A DNA stretch of 64,000 nt from Streptomyces sp. Tue 6430 (GTDB taxonomy: Bacteria > Actinomycetota > Actinomycetes > Streptomycetales > Streptomycetaceae): assembly GCA_021568835.1 (NCBI GenBank), contig JAKGSH010000010.1, positions 4,588,001 through 4,652,000 on the forward strand, in the 5' to 3' direction. Both the position numbers and the translations under genes were made by a program. Below, one piece after another: positions 1 to 7,406 of the stretch. Below the pieces are notes generated by a model. The model had not been told where the DNA came from. It saw only the letters and a program-made list of their open reading frames with translations, and made no database searches. Every line of letters begins with the position of its first letter. Position 1 is the stretch's first letter.

Positions 1-140
1 CACCTCATCAGGATGGGCCGGTGCTGAGCGTTACGCAGTGGCAGTGTGATCGTCCGAATCGCGTTACGGATCATGCCGGACTGCGGCCCCTGCCGGACGT
101 GTGCGGAGTCATTGGTGAAGTGTCCGACTGCGATCACGTC
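1..140 (-). pseudogene. Possible transposase C-terminal fragment (ISAs1-like), cut by window edge
   Basis: The minus strand stays open from about 140 to the left edge. Its translation contains FTNDSAHVR followed by an RNAI segment. This loosely recalls the C-terminal part of ISAs1-type transposases, where an acidic stretch, a VR-G motif and an RN-AI helix follow one another. No start codon, ribosome site or catalytic triad is in the window. The match is weak and may be chance; it is listed because the adjoining region is accessory. Confidence 0.2.
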
Positions 141-155
141 AGTCGAGACGGCCTC

Positions 156-349
156 TCATTGCCCGCGCAGCCCTGACTGGTCCTTGAGGCCGGATATCAG
201 GGCGCGCAGGCTGGGTGCCGTCGTGGTGAGGGCGGTGTCCGGGCGTCGCTCTCGCGGAGGTGGACGGTTCCGGTGGGGGTGGCGGCGACGTGGACGCAGT
301 TCGAACTGTCGCCGCTGTACGAGGACTTCTGCCAGTGGAGGTTCTGCAC
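156..349 (-). CDS. DUF397 small protein (one suspected frameshift)
   Basis: This small protein of about 64 residues begins MQNLHWQKSSYSG and has the S-CV-VA core and RES motif of DUF397. The family sits beside XRE/DUF5753 regulators in streptomycetes (whiJ-like loci) and may act as the regulator's partner. Reading through needs one extra G near 240, after which the frame continues to TGA at 156-158. GTG at 349 is preferred to GTG at 355 because AGAGG lies about 8 bases ahead of it. It follows the regulator gene by 12 bases, the same spacing as the second copy at 58850-59037. Too short for automatic callers. Confidence 0.7.
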
Positions 350-361
350 GGTCACTGCCTC

Positions 362-1249
362 TCAGACGTCCTGGATGAGGTGGTGGATGAAGTCACGCGA
401 CTGGGCGCAGTCCAGCGCGATGGACTCCATGTGGTCCAGGACGGCACGGTACTTGGTCAGCTGTGCCTCCGCGTCCAGGAAACCGCAGCCGCCGTGGTGT
501 GTGTCCAGTTGGACGGTGTCGAGCTGCGGCACGGGCCCCTCGACATAGTCGAAGGACTGGCCGGTGCTCGGGAAGTGCTCCGTGTCGAAGGGGACCACCC
601 TGAGAGTTACGTGGGGCAGCTCGCTCATGTCGATCAGGTGCTTGAGCTGCCCGAGGACGACTGCCGGACCTCCGTAGCCCATGCGCAGGGCTGCCTCGTG
701 GATGAACGCCGAGTACGCGGGAGGGTCCTCCCGGTGCAGAACGCCCTGCCGCTTGATGCGGTGCGTGAGGCGGTGCTCGATCTCGTACTGCCGCATGGGC
801 GGCACCACGCCGCGAAACAGGGCGCGGGCATGGTCCGTGGTCTGCAGAAGAGCGGGGATGTGGATGACGAGGGCCACGCGCAGCCCGGTCGCGTGGTGTT
901 CCAGTTCCGCGAGGTCGACGAGGGTGGCGGGCAGGTGCTCTCGGTACGACTCCCACCAGCCGGGGGCTCGCCGACCGGTGAGGCCGGCCAGGGCGTCGAC
1001 GAGAGCTTCGTCGGAGCAGTCGTAGGCGGACGCCATGGCGCGGACCCTGTCGGCGCTGACAGGGCTGCGCCCGGTCTCGATCATGCTGACGCGTCCCTGG
1101 TTGACGCCGAGCAGGGCTGCGGCACCCGTCACGCTGAAGCCGGCCTGTTCGCGCAGTCTGCGCAGTTCAGCGCCCAACCGCCGCTGGCGCAGGGTGGGGT
1201 TGTTGGTGGGCGGCAAGACGCCTCCTTCCGGCTGCGGCGGGGAGTCCAT
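362..1249 (-). CDS. XRE-family regulator with DUF5753 domain (whiJ-like)
   Basis: The protein has 295 residues from ATG at 1249, which follows a GGGGGA ribosome site; a longer reading to 1384 is possible but lacks a good site. An N-terminal helix-turn-helix (LRQRRLGAELRRLREQAGFS, then a recognition helix and SMIETGR) is followed by WWESYR and a DUF5753 sensor domain with FIHEAALRM and an HL---LP-V-LRVVPF segment. Family members bind DNA near their own genes and work with DUF397 partners in Streptomyces development loci. It lies just upstream of a DUF397 gene and divergent to an HATPase gene. The regulatory target here is not visible beyond the palindromes in its promoter region. Confidence 0.9.
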   Translation of the reverse strand: MDSPPQPEGGVLPPTNNPTLRQRRLGAELRRLREQAGFSVTGAAALLGVNQGRVSMIETGRSPVSADRVRAMASAYDCSDEALVDALAGLTGRRAPGWWESYREHLPATLVDLAELEHHATGLRVALVIHIPALLQTTDHARALFRGVVPPMRQYEIEHRLTHRIKRQGVLHREDPPAYSAFIHEAALRMGYGGPAVVLGQLKHLIDMSELPHVTLRVVPFDTEHFPSTGQSFDYVEGPVPQLDTVQLDTHHGGCGFLDAEAQLTKYRAVLDHMESIALDCAQSRDFIHHLIQDV

Positions 1250-1274
1250 GTCCCCCACACGAGGTAATCGCGGG

Positions 1275-1306
1275 TACATCTGTCGATATTGGGAGATGTA
1301 TCTCCC
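1275..1306. promoter_or_regulatory. Overlapping palindromes, putative operator for the divergent regulator/ATPase pair
   Basis: TACATCT at 1275-1281 is repeated inverted as AGATGTA at 1294-1300, 12 bases apart. The second arm overlaps a perfect palindrome, GGGAGAT-GT-ATCTCCC, at 1291-1306. The cluster is 26 bases upstream of the regulator start and 139 bases upstream of the ATPase start. Autoregulation by the XRE protein is an inference from position and symmetry. Confidence 0.45.
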
Positions 1307-1444
1307 GACGGTGACTAGCGTAGTGCCGTACCGCCAACAGGCCTTTCCTCTAAGCCGGAAGCGCATCGATTCAGGCAATGCCACCGCCGGGTGCGGCCGT
1401 CGGCGAGTCGCCTCACGCCCCTATCTCCCTCCGAAGGAGTTCCT

Positions 1445-1914
1445 GTGACCGCCACCGTAGCCCCGCCCGACACCTGGGTGTACGCCCTTCGGCTGCCGCA
1501 CGACCCCCGCGCCGCACGGGTCGCACGTATGACCGTGCGGGCGGTGCTGCGCGGGCACGGGAGGGAGGAAGTGCTCGAAGCCGTCGAGCTGTTGGCCTCC
1601 GAGCTGGTCACCAACGCCTACCTGCACACCCAAGGGCCCGCCTCCCTGCGGATGACCGCCCTGAGTGACGGGCGGGTCAGGGTCGGCGTGTGGGACAGCC
1701 ACCCGTACATCCCGGCGCCGTTCGCCAAGCCGCCCGGGGACCGGGTGCCTCCTGCCGGGGTGGACCGGGAGGGCGGGCGTGGGCTGTACCTCGTGCAGGA
1801 GTACGCGGACTGGTGGGGCGGGTGGCCGCTGGAGGGCGGCCGGCTCGGGCGGGGCGGGGGAAGTTGTTGTGGTTCGAGGTCGGGGGAGGGGGCGGCCGCC
1901 GTCTCGGAGGCTGA
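1445..1914 (+). CDS. HATPase_c anti-sigma-like ATP-binding protein (one suspected frameshift)
   Basis: The start is GTG at 1445, six bases after a GAAGGAG site. The protein shows the GHKL ATPase N box (ASELVTNAYLH), the second box WDSHP and the glycine box GGRGLYLV, as in RsbW/SpoIIAB-like serine kinases that are abundant in Streptomyces. The last conserved strand, KLLWFEV, is in another frame: a G run at 1856-1860 needs one more base to join it. The corrected protein has about 156 residues. It is divergent to the XRE/DUF5753 gene, an arrangement repeated at 59050-60718. Its sigma or anti-anti-sigma partner is unknown. Confidence 0.8.
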
Positions 1915-2079
1915 GCGTCTTCGGTTACTGGAAGAGCAACTTCCCTGCATCGCAAGTGACTTGAGCGGCCCGTTGTCAGTGGCCCTCGATACGTTCTGCA
2001 TGCGTCGCGGCTCGCGCAGCCCCGCCGCGCACATCGCGACCGGTACGACCCGCATGCCCCGGACGGCATAGGGACACCC

Positions 2080-2645
2080 ATGGAACCCGTATTCGCCGAC
2101 TTCTCCACCGACCCGGCCCAGCTGTCGAACGCTTTGGTCGCCCACCACCGCTGCGGGATCCCCCCTCACACCTTGCGCTGGGCGCCGGCGGGTACATCAG
2201 GCTGGACTTCACGGTGGGGGAGCGGGAGGAGATCGCCGAGGCCGTCGTCGTGGTGACCGTCCTCGGTGCGGGCGCTCCGATGGACGTCCTGCTCAACGGC
2301 AAGGCCCTCGGTGAGGAGTTGGCCGTACCGGGGGACGGGGGGCACGGCGACCCGCGGGTCACCGTCCTCAGTGTGCCGGGGGAGCTCCTGACCGTGGGCG
2401 ACAACCTTCTCGAGATACACAACCCGGAGGGCGCGGAAGGGCTGTTGCGGCTGCGGACCGTGACCGTGGATCCCGCGCACGACCGGGAGCGGTCGGAGCG
2501 CGCCAGGGCGGCCCGGACGGCCGGGCGGTCGTCGCCTTCACCACCGAGGTCCGCGCCCCCGGCTCCCCTGTGTCCTCGGTTCGAGGCGGGCGCGCCGAAG
2601 GCCGTGTGCTCGTGGACGGCGCCGGCCGCCTCCGCCGCTACTTGA
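2080..2645 (+). CDS. Hypothetical protein, frameshifted and apparently truncated
   Basis: From ATG at 2080 the translation begins MEPVFADFSTDPAQLSNAL. It then needs one base near 2175 to continue as GGYIRLDFTVGEREEIAEAV with a long beta-rich stretch, and another near 2523 to continue as AVVAFTTEVRAPGSP. Amino-acid composition and codon use stay coding-like across all three pieces, so this is probably one gene. The reading then runs into the convergent vapC gene, so its true 3' end is unclear and the C-terminal half may be lost. I recognise no function. Confidence 0.5.
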
Positions 2646-3048
2646 GATCGATCATCCGGACGGGCTGTCCGGTCGTGCGGGCGATCGTCTCGAAGTCGCG
2701 GTCGTGGTGGAGCAGCGTCAGTCCCGCCTCCTCCGCGACGGCCGCGATCAGCAGGTCGACCGGACCCGCGCTGCGGTGTTCGCCCTTCGAGGTGAGCTCC
2801 TCCTGGACGACGCGAGCGCGCCGGAAGACGCCGTCGGGCATCGGGCACCAGGTCAGCTCGTTCAGTCGCGCGGCGATGAGCTCGCGGTCCTTCGTGGAGC
2901 GCGCCGAGCACTGCACCTCCAGCTCGGTGATGTCGCACAGAGCGATCAGCCCGGCGCCGATGCGGCGCTCCCAGTCCTCGGTCGCCTGGCGCAGCAGCAG
3001 CACGCGGGCGAGGGCCGAGGTGTCGATCAGGTAGTCGGCCACGCTCAA
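2638..3048 (-). CDS. vapC: VapC-type PIN-domain ribonuclease toxin
   Basis: The 136-residue protein has the acidic residues of a PIN nuclease: LIDTSAL near the N-terminus, an ELEV motif near residue 43, GPVDLLIA near 98 and HHDRDFE near 117-120. VapC toxins cleave RNA (often tRNA or rRNA) and are neutralised by the VapB encoded upstream. The start is a TTG at 3048 that overlaps the antitoxin stop by four bases, which suggests translational coupling; GTG at 3042 is an alternative. A second, related module lies at 27363-28036. Confidence 0.85.
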   Translation of the reverse strand: MSVADYLIDTSALARVLLLRQATEDWERRIGAGLIALCDITELEVQCSARSTKDRELIAARLNELTWCPMPDGVFRRARVVQEELTSKGEHRSAGPVDLLIAAVAEEAGLTLLHHDRDFETIARTTGQPVRMIDLK

Positions 3049-3272
3049 CGGGCGGCACCACCACGGTACGTGCGCTTGTCGAGAAGGGCTTCGGCGTCGA
3101 GACCGCCGTCCGCCGCCAGATCCTGCAGGTCATGGAGGGCGCGCAGGCGACGGTTGCGTGCCGCTATTTCGCGCAGGGCGGTGTTGATCGTGTCGCGCTT
3201 GGTCGTGGTCCCCAGTTCCTTGGCGGCCGCTTCCAGCGCTTCGTCGTCGAGGTCGATCACCGTACGGCTCAT
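3045..3272 (-). CDS. vapB: VapB-type antitoxin
   Basis: This is a 75-residue protein starting MSRTVIDLDDEALEAAAKEL, the ribbon-helix-helix-like start of actinobacterial VapB/DUF2191 antitoxins, with KRDTINTALREIAAR as the second helix and a charged C-terminal tail that would wrap the toxin. ATG at 3272 follows a GGAGGAG site. It is the first gene of the module and presumably binds its own promoter. Confidence 0.85.
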   Translation of the reverse strand: MSRTVIDLDDEALEAAAKELGTTTKRDTINTALREIAARNRRLRALHDLQDLAADGGLDAEALLDKRTYRGGAAR

Positions 3273-3565
3273 ACGCTCCTCCATGTATATGCGGGCGTAT
3301 ATCAATGTGTCTGACCGGATGAACATGGGTGGGTGGCGTCTGTCGCAGTCCACGGGGTGCCATCGGCCCGGTCGGCGCGACGGCGTGTCACGAGAGGCGT
3401 TTCGGGCCTTCGGTCGCCGGGCGGGTGTCGTGCTCGCGGAGTCCGAAGCCGCCGCTTCATGCTTTTGTCGGGCAAGTATCTGTTCCGACTCCGGGTATCT
3501 CGTTCGGGCGCACATTGCCCCCGAATGCAGCACACCATCTCTCGCGTGGCGCTCGTTAGGTGGGC
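3273..3565. promoter_or_regulatory. vapBC promoter region with GTATAT repeats
   Basis: GTATAT occurs at 3285-3290 and again at 3297-3302, separated by six G/C bases, immediately upstream of the vapB ribosome site. Such A/T-rich elements stand out in this sequence and could form the promoter and antitoxin operator. The rest of the interval is lower in G+C than its surroundings and holds nothing else I can support. Confidence 0.3.
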
Positions 3566-3799
3566 GTGACAGAGCAAGAAGAACGCGGAGAACTCGTCCC
3601 GCCGTCGGCGGTCGATGGTCGTATGTTCACCAGCGTCGGAGTGCGGTCCCGCACCTCCTCGGAACTGCTGGAAGACTTCCGGAAAACTATCGACGGTATC
3701 GAAAGAGAATACCTGAGGGAGGCTCGGAGGGTTCTCGGCGGCGAAACTTCCAAGATTTTCATCCCATCAGATTCTCGTGCGCTCGACATGACATTCTGA
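3566..3799 (+). CDS. Hypothetical small protein
   Basis: The protein has about 77 residues from GTG at 3566 (GTG at 3560 is possible). A helical, charged middle (SSELLEDFRKTIDGIEREYL) suggests a soluble alpha-helical protein. No family is recognised. G+C is visibly lower than in flanking genes, consistent with acquisition. It ends 23 bases before the DUF2637 gene and may be co-transcribed with it. The ribosome site is weak, so the gene is only moderately supported. Confidence 0.45.
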   Translation: MTEQEERGELVPPSAVDGRMFTSVGVRSRTSSELLEDFRKTIDGIEREYLREARRVLGGETSKIFIPSDSRALDMTF

Positions 3800-3822
3800 A
3801 AGAGGGCGCGGAGAAACTTCAG

Positions 3823-4733
3823 ATGGACAGGTTCGGCAACAACGGTCACTTTTACAATCAGTCCTACGTTCCGAGGGTGGGAGACGAGCCGAGGGGTCCG
3901 TACGACGGCATTCCCTTCCCGGCCCAGCAGTCCTGGGACAGTGCACCGCACACCGCCGCCCGGGACGGCGCACCGCACGCCACCGCCTGGGACAGTGCAC
4001 CGCACGCCACCGCCTGGGACAGCTCGTCGCACGCCACCGTGTGGGACGGCGTGCCGCACACCGCCGCCTGGGACAGTGCCCCGCACGCCACCGTCTGGGA
4101 CGGCGTGCCGCACACCGCCGTACTGGACGGCTGGGACCCGGACGAGGAGCTGGCCGCGATGCTGACCCCGGCGCAGGCCCAGCAGCCCCTCCCGAGCCCC
4201 CGCCCCTGCCCCCGGACCGGCCCCACCACAGACCCGATCCCCTGGACCGGCCCCACCACAGGGGCGACCGGCGGCGGACGCGTCAGGAGCCGGACCTCCC
4301 GGCCGGTCGACGCGTCACCCACGCCACGGTCCTGATCGCCGCGATCTTCGTGTGCGCGGCGTGCCTGCTGGGCTGGTCGGTCTCGTACACCTACGGGCAG
4401 CTTCGCGTGATCGCCGAGGGCATGCTGCCCGACGCGGTGGCGCAGTGGTGGCCGCTCGCGGTGTACGGGCCGTGGTTCGTGGCGGCTCTGTCGATTCTGC
4501 GGGCCACCGTGCAGCAACGTCGCGCGCACCGTTCGTGGAGCGTCCTCCTCACGGCCTCGGCGGTGGCCGTGGCCCTGTGCGTCGGCCACTCCTCCCGCTC
4601 GCTCATGGCGTTCGTGATGTTCGGAATGCCGCCCGTCACCGCCCTGGTGTGTTTCTGGGAACTCATCGGCCAGGTCTCCTCCCGGCAGGAGGCCCGGCAG
4701 GGAGCGCACGCGCAGCGGAGTCCCGGGACGTGA
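3823..4733 (+). CDS. DUF2637 membrane protein with tandem-repeat N-terminus (one suspected frameshift)
   Basis: From ATG at 3823 an N-terminal soluble segment of about 120 residues contains seven 9-residue repeats of the type WDSAPHATA, then a Pro-rich linker. A missing C near 4187-4198 is needed to continue into the C-terminal domain, which begins THATVLIAAIFVCAACLLGW and has four hydrophobic helices typical of DUF2637. DUF2637 proteins are common in Streptomyces chromosomes and in conjugative elements, sometimes with transfer or spread genes, but their role is unknown. The corrected length is about 303 residues. GGAG lies 9 bases ahead of the start. Confidence 0.75.
3934..4122 (+). repeat. 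Seven in-frame 27-bp tandem repeats
   Basis: Units begin at 3934, 3961, 3988, 4015, 4042, 4069 and 4096, each coding for a W/R-D-x-x-P/S-H-x-x-x nonapeptide; a partial unit follows. Units differ by a few substitutions, so copy number could change by slippage or recombination. Confidence 0.85.
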
Positions 4734-4796
4734 GGAACTCCGCCGCCCGGTCGCCGGCTTGTCGGCCCGCCCGGTCGGCCGGGTGGAAGACCTGCG

Positions 4797-5312
4797 TCAC
4801 GCGTCCTCGCCGCCCGACAGGCGGCGCAGTACCGCTCCGCACCGGCGGGCGTACGCCTGCTGCAGCTGCCGGGTCGCCGGGCCGCCCGCCCGGGCGTACC
4901 ACTTGGCCGGGCGGCTGAAGGCCGCGACCGTCAGCCAGACCGTGCCGTCCCCGGTGCGGTCGACGACGAAGGACTCCTCGCCGGATTCCGGGTGGCCGGG
5001 GAGCGTGCCGTAGGCCCAGCCGGCGCGGCGGCGTTCCTCGGCCGTCCAGACGACGCGGCAGGGAGCCTTGACGACGCCGGCCAGGGTGACCGTGACGTCC
5101 ACGCCGGGCGCCGCGCGGTCGGCACTCGCGTCGATGCCGACGCCGAGGGCGCGGTGCATCTCCCAGGTGAGGACGGCCTCGGCGGCGCGGCGGAAGACCT
5201 CCTCGCCCTCGCCGAGGCGCGTGCGCACGTGCAGGGCGTGGAAGCCGGGCGGGCAGAAGCCGGGCTCGCGGGTGGCGCCGACGTCCTCGTACGTGAAGTC
5301 CCCAACTGACAT
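4797..5312 (-). CDS. DUF1990 (UPF0548) family protein
   Basis: The 171-residue protein starts MSVGDFTYEDVGATREPG. It shows the family landmarks Y-DVGAT near the start, CRVVW in the middle and YGTLPGHPESGEESF before a C-terminal strand-helix segment with AFSRPAKWYARAGGP. DUF1990 proteins are small soluble proteins with a START/SRPBCC-like shape, and no reaction is established. The gene lies alone between the DUF2637 gene and the protease pair; a strong hairpin separates it from the upstream protease gene. Confidence 0.85.
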   Translation of the reverse strand: MSVGDFTYEDVGATREPGFCPPGFHALHVRTRLGEGEEVFRRAAEAVLTWEMHRALGVGIDASADRAAPGVDVTVTLAGVVKAPCRVVWTAEERRRAGWAYGTLPGHPESGEESFVVDRTGDGTVWLTVAAFSRPAKWYARAGGPATRQLQQAYARRCGAVLRRLSGGEDA

Positions 5313-5326
5313 GGGACCCAAGAGTA

Positions 5327-5364
5327 GGGCGGCACCCGGGGAGTCCTCCTCCCGGGTGCCGCCC
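5327..5364 (-). terminator. Hairpin terminator between M4 protease and DUF1990 genes
   Basis: A perfect 14-base stem, GGGCGGCACCCGGG at 5327-5340 with its complement at 5351-5364, encloses a 10-base loop. It lies 57 bases past the protease stop. There is no T run, as is common in high-G+C genomes. Confidence 0.7.
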
Positions 5365-5420
5365 CGTCTCGTTCGCTCACGTCAGTGACTCACGTCGGTG
5401 ACCCACGTCGGTGACGCGCG

Positions 5421-7085
5421 TCAGGCGACGTTGACCGCCGTCCAGGCGGCCGCGACCGCCTTGTACTCCGCGCTGGTGGAGCCGTACAGGGCCGACGCCG
5501 CGTTCAGGGTCGCCGTGCGGGCGCCCGCGTAGTTGGTGGTCGACGTCATGTACGTGGTCAGGGCCTTGTACCAGATCTGGGCCGCCTTGGCGCGGCCGAT
5601 GCCGGTGACCGTGGAGCCGTTGTAGGTGGGGGAGTTGTAGCTGACCCCGTTGATCGTCTTCGCGCCGCTGCCCTCGGACAGGAGGTAGAAGAAGTGGTTC
5701 GCCGGGCCGGACGAGTAGTGCACGTCCAGGTTCTTCAGCGTCGACGACCAGTAGTTGGCCGAGGAGCCGTCCTTGCTCGGCTGGTCCATGTAGCGCAGCG
5801 GGGTGCCGTTGCCGTTGATGTTGATCTTCTCGCCGATGAGGTAGTCACCGACGTCGGAGGAGTTCGCCGCGTAGAACTCGACGGCCGTGCCGAAGATGTC
5901 GGAGGTCGCCTCGTTCAGGCCGCCGGACTCGCCCGAGTAGTTCAGGCCCGCGGTGTTGGAGGTGACGCCGTGGGACATCTCGTGGCCGGCCACGTCCAGC
6001 GAGGTGAGCGGCTTGGTGTTGCCGGAGCCGTCGCCGTACGTCATGCAGAAGCAGCTGTCGTCCCAGAACGCGTTGACGTACGCGTTGCCGTAGTGGACGC
6101 GGGAGTAGGCGGCGACGCCGTTGTTCTTGATGCCGTTGCGGCCGAAGGTGTTCTTGTAGAAGTCCCAGGTGGTCTGGGCGCCGTAGGCCGCGTCGACCGC
6201 CGCCGTCTGGTCCGTGGAGGAGCTGGAGGCCACGCCGGTGCCCCAGACGTTGTCGGCGTCCGTGAAGAGCGTGCCCGCCGAACTGGTCGTGCTGCGCGCC
6301 TTGTTGTACGTCTTGTGGCCGCCGCGCGAGGTGTCGTACAGCTGGTACGTCGAGCCCGACAGCGTCGAGCCGATGGTGACCGTGCCGGAGTACAGGCTCT
6401 TGCCGGTGCCGGTCTCGACGCCCTGGTACTCGTACAGCTTCTTGCCGGTGGCCGCGTCGGTGATGACGTGCAGCTCGTTGGGGGTGCCGTCGTCCTGGAA
6501 GCCGCCGACGACGGTCTCGTAGGCCAGGACCGGCTTGCTGCCGTTGCCCGCCCAGATCACCTTGCGGGGCGCCTGCGAGGCCTCGGTGTCCTCGGAGCCC
6601 GCCGCCTTCGCCAGCGACAGCGCCTGGCTCTCGGCCTTGGCCGCGGCGACGGCCGGGCTGGTCGAGGCGACCTTGATGGTCGCGGTCGTCGCCTTGGTGA
6701 CGCCCTTGTTCGCGCCGGCCGCCGACTCGTGGACGACCAGGTCGCCGCCGAGGACCGGCAGGCCCGCGTAGGTGCGCTCGTAGCGGGTGTGGACCGTGCC
6801 GTCGGCGTCCTTGACGACGTCTCTGACGACCAGCTTCTCCTGGGCGCCGAGGCCTATCTCCTGCGCGGTGGAGGTGGCGTCGGCCTGCTTGTCCTGGATC
6901 AGGGCGGTGCGGGCGGCCGGGGCCAGCGGGGTCGGGACGGCGAGGGGCTTGGCGGCCGTCACGTCCGCGGAGGCCTGGGCGGCGGCGCTGCCGGAGGTGA
7001 GTCCGGTGGTGACCAGGGCCCCGGCGGCGACGGCGGTGGCGACGGCCAGGGTGGTGCGCTTGCGACGCGCGTAGAGGGAGGACAC
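5421..7085 (-). CDS. Secreted M4 (thermolysin-family) metalloprotease
   Basis: The 554-residue preproprotein starts at GTG 7085, eight bases after AAGGAG. An Arg-rich start (YARRKRT) and a hydrophobic Ala/Leu segment form a signal peptide. FTP and PepSY prodomain segments (VRDVVKDADGTVHTRYERTY, VIWAGNG) follow, then the catalytic domain. The zinc motif is HEMSH at residues 368-372, with the third ligand Glu at about 392 in GGLNEATSD. The C-terminal M4 helical domain includes the usual GPANHFFYLLSEG. There is no extra C-terminal domain. It should be exported, self-processed and act on extracellular protein. A paralogue lies directly upstream. Confidence 0.95.
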   Translation of the reverse strand: MSSLYARRKRTTLAVATAVAAGALVTTGLTSGSAAAQASADVTAAKPLAVPTPLAPAARTALIQDKQADATSTAQEIGLGAQEKLVVRDVVKDADGTVHTRYERTYAGLPVLGGDLVVHESAAGANKGVTKATTATIKVASTSPAVAAAKAESQALSLAKAAGSEDTEASQAPRKVIWAGNGSKPVLAYETVVGGFQDDGTPNELHVITDAATGKKLYEYQGVETGTGKSLYSGTVTIGSTLSGSTYQLYDTSRGGHKTYNKARSTTSSAGTLFTDADNVWGTGVASSSSTDQTAAVDAAYGAQTTWDFYKNTFGRNGIKNNGVAAYSRVHYGNAYVNAFWDDSCFCMTYGDGSGNTKPLTSLDVAGHEMSHGVTSNTAGLNYSGESGGLNEATSDIFGTAVEFYAANSSDVGDYLIGEKININGNGTPLRYMDQPSKDGSSANYWSSTLKNLDVHYSSGPANHFFYLLSEGSGAKTINGVSYNSPTYNGSTVTGIGRAKAAQIWYKALTTYMTSTTNYAGARTATLNAASALYGSTSAEYKAVAAAWTAVNVA

Positions 7086-7313
7086 ACAAGCTCCTTGGGT
7101 GTGGGGGTGCCCGGGCGGCGTGGGGTGGCCGGCCGTGGCGGCTGTGAAGTTGTGCGGCGGGTGACAGGAAGACTGACATCCAGGTCGCGTACATGTCATG
7201 ACCCCCAAGTGATGTTGGCTGAAAATCGACCAACTGGTGAACATTGCTGTTCTGTTAACGGGCGTGACCTGGGTCAAAGACCAACAGGAGGCGGGCAATC
7301 GGATGGCAAAAAG

Positions 7314-7354
7314 AGGACGCCGCCCCGGGGGGAGAAGCCCCGGGACGGCGTCCT
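7314..7354 (-). terminator. Rho-independent terminator after the second M4 protease gene
   Basis: A 17-base stem with one mismatch (7314-7330 with 7338-7354, 7-base loop) is followed, reading on the minus strand, by CTTTTTG. This is the best U-tract terminator in the window. It lies 53 bases past the stop of the protease gene at 7407-9455. Confidence 0.85.
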
Positions 7355-7406
7355 GCGAGTGGGGGGTGGGCCGGTGTGCGGCCCCCTGTCACGGCACGGC
7401 GGTGAC

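Noticed and set aside
2704..4335. A 543-codon plus-strand frame across vapBC into the repeat region
   Set aside because: Only the part after ATG 3823 is coding-like; the rest is antisense to vapBC.
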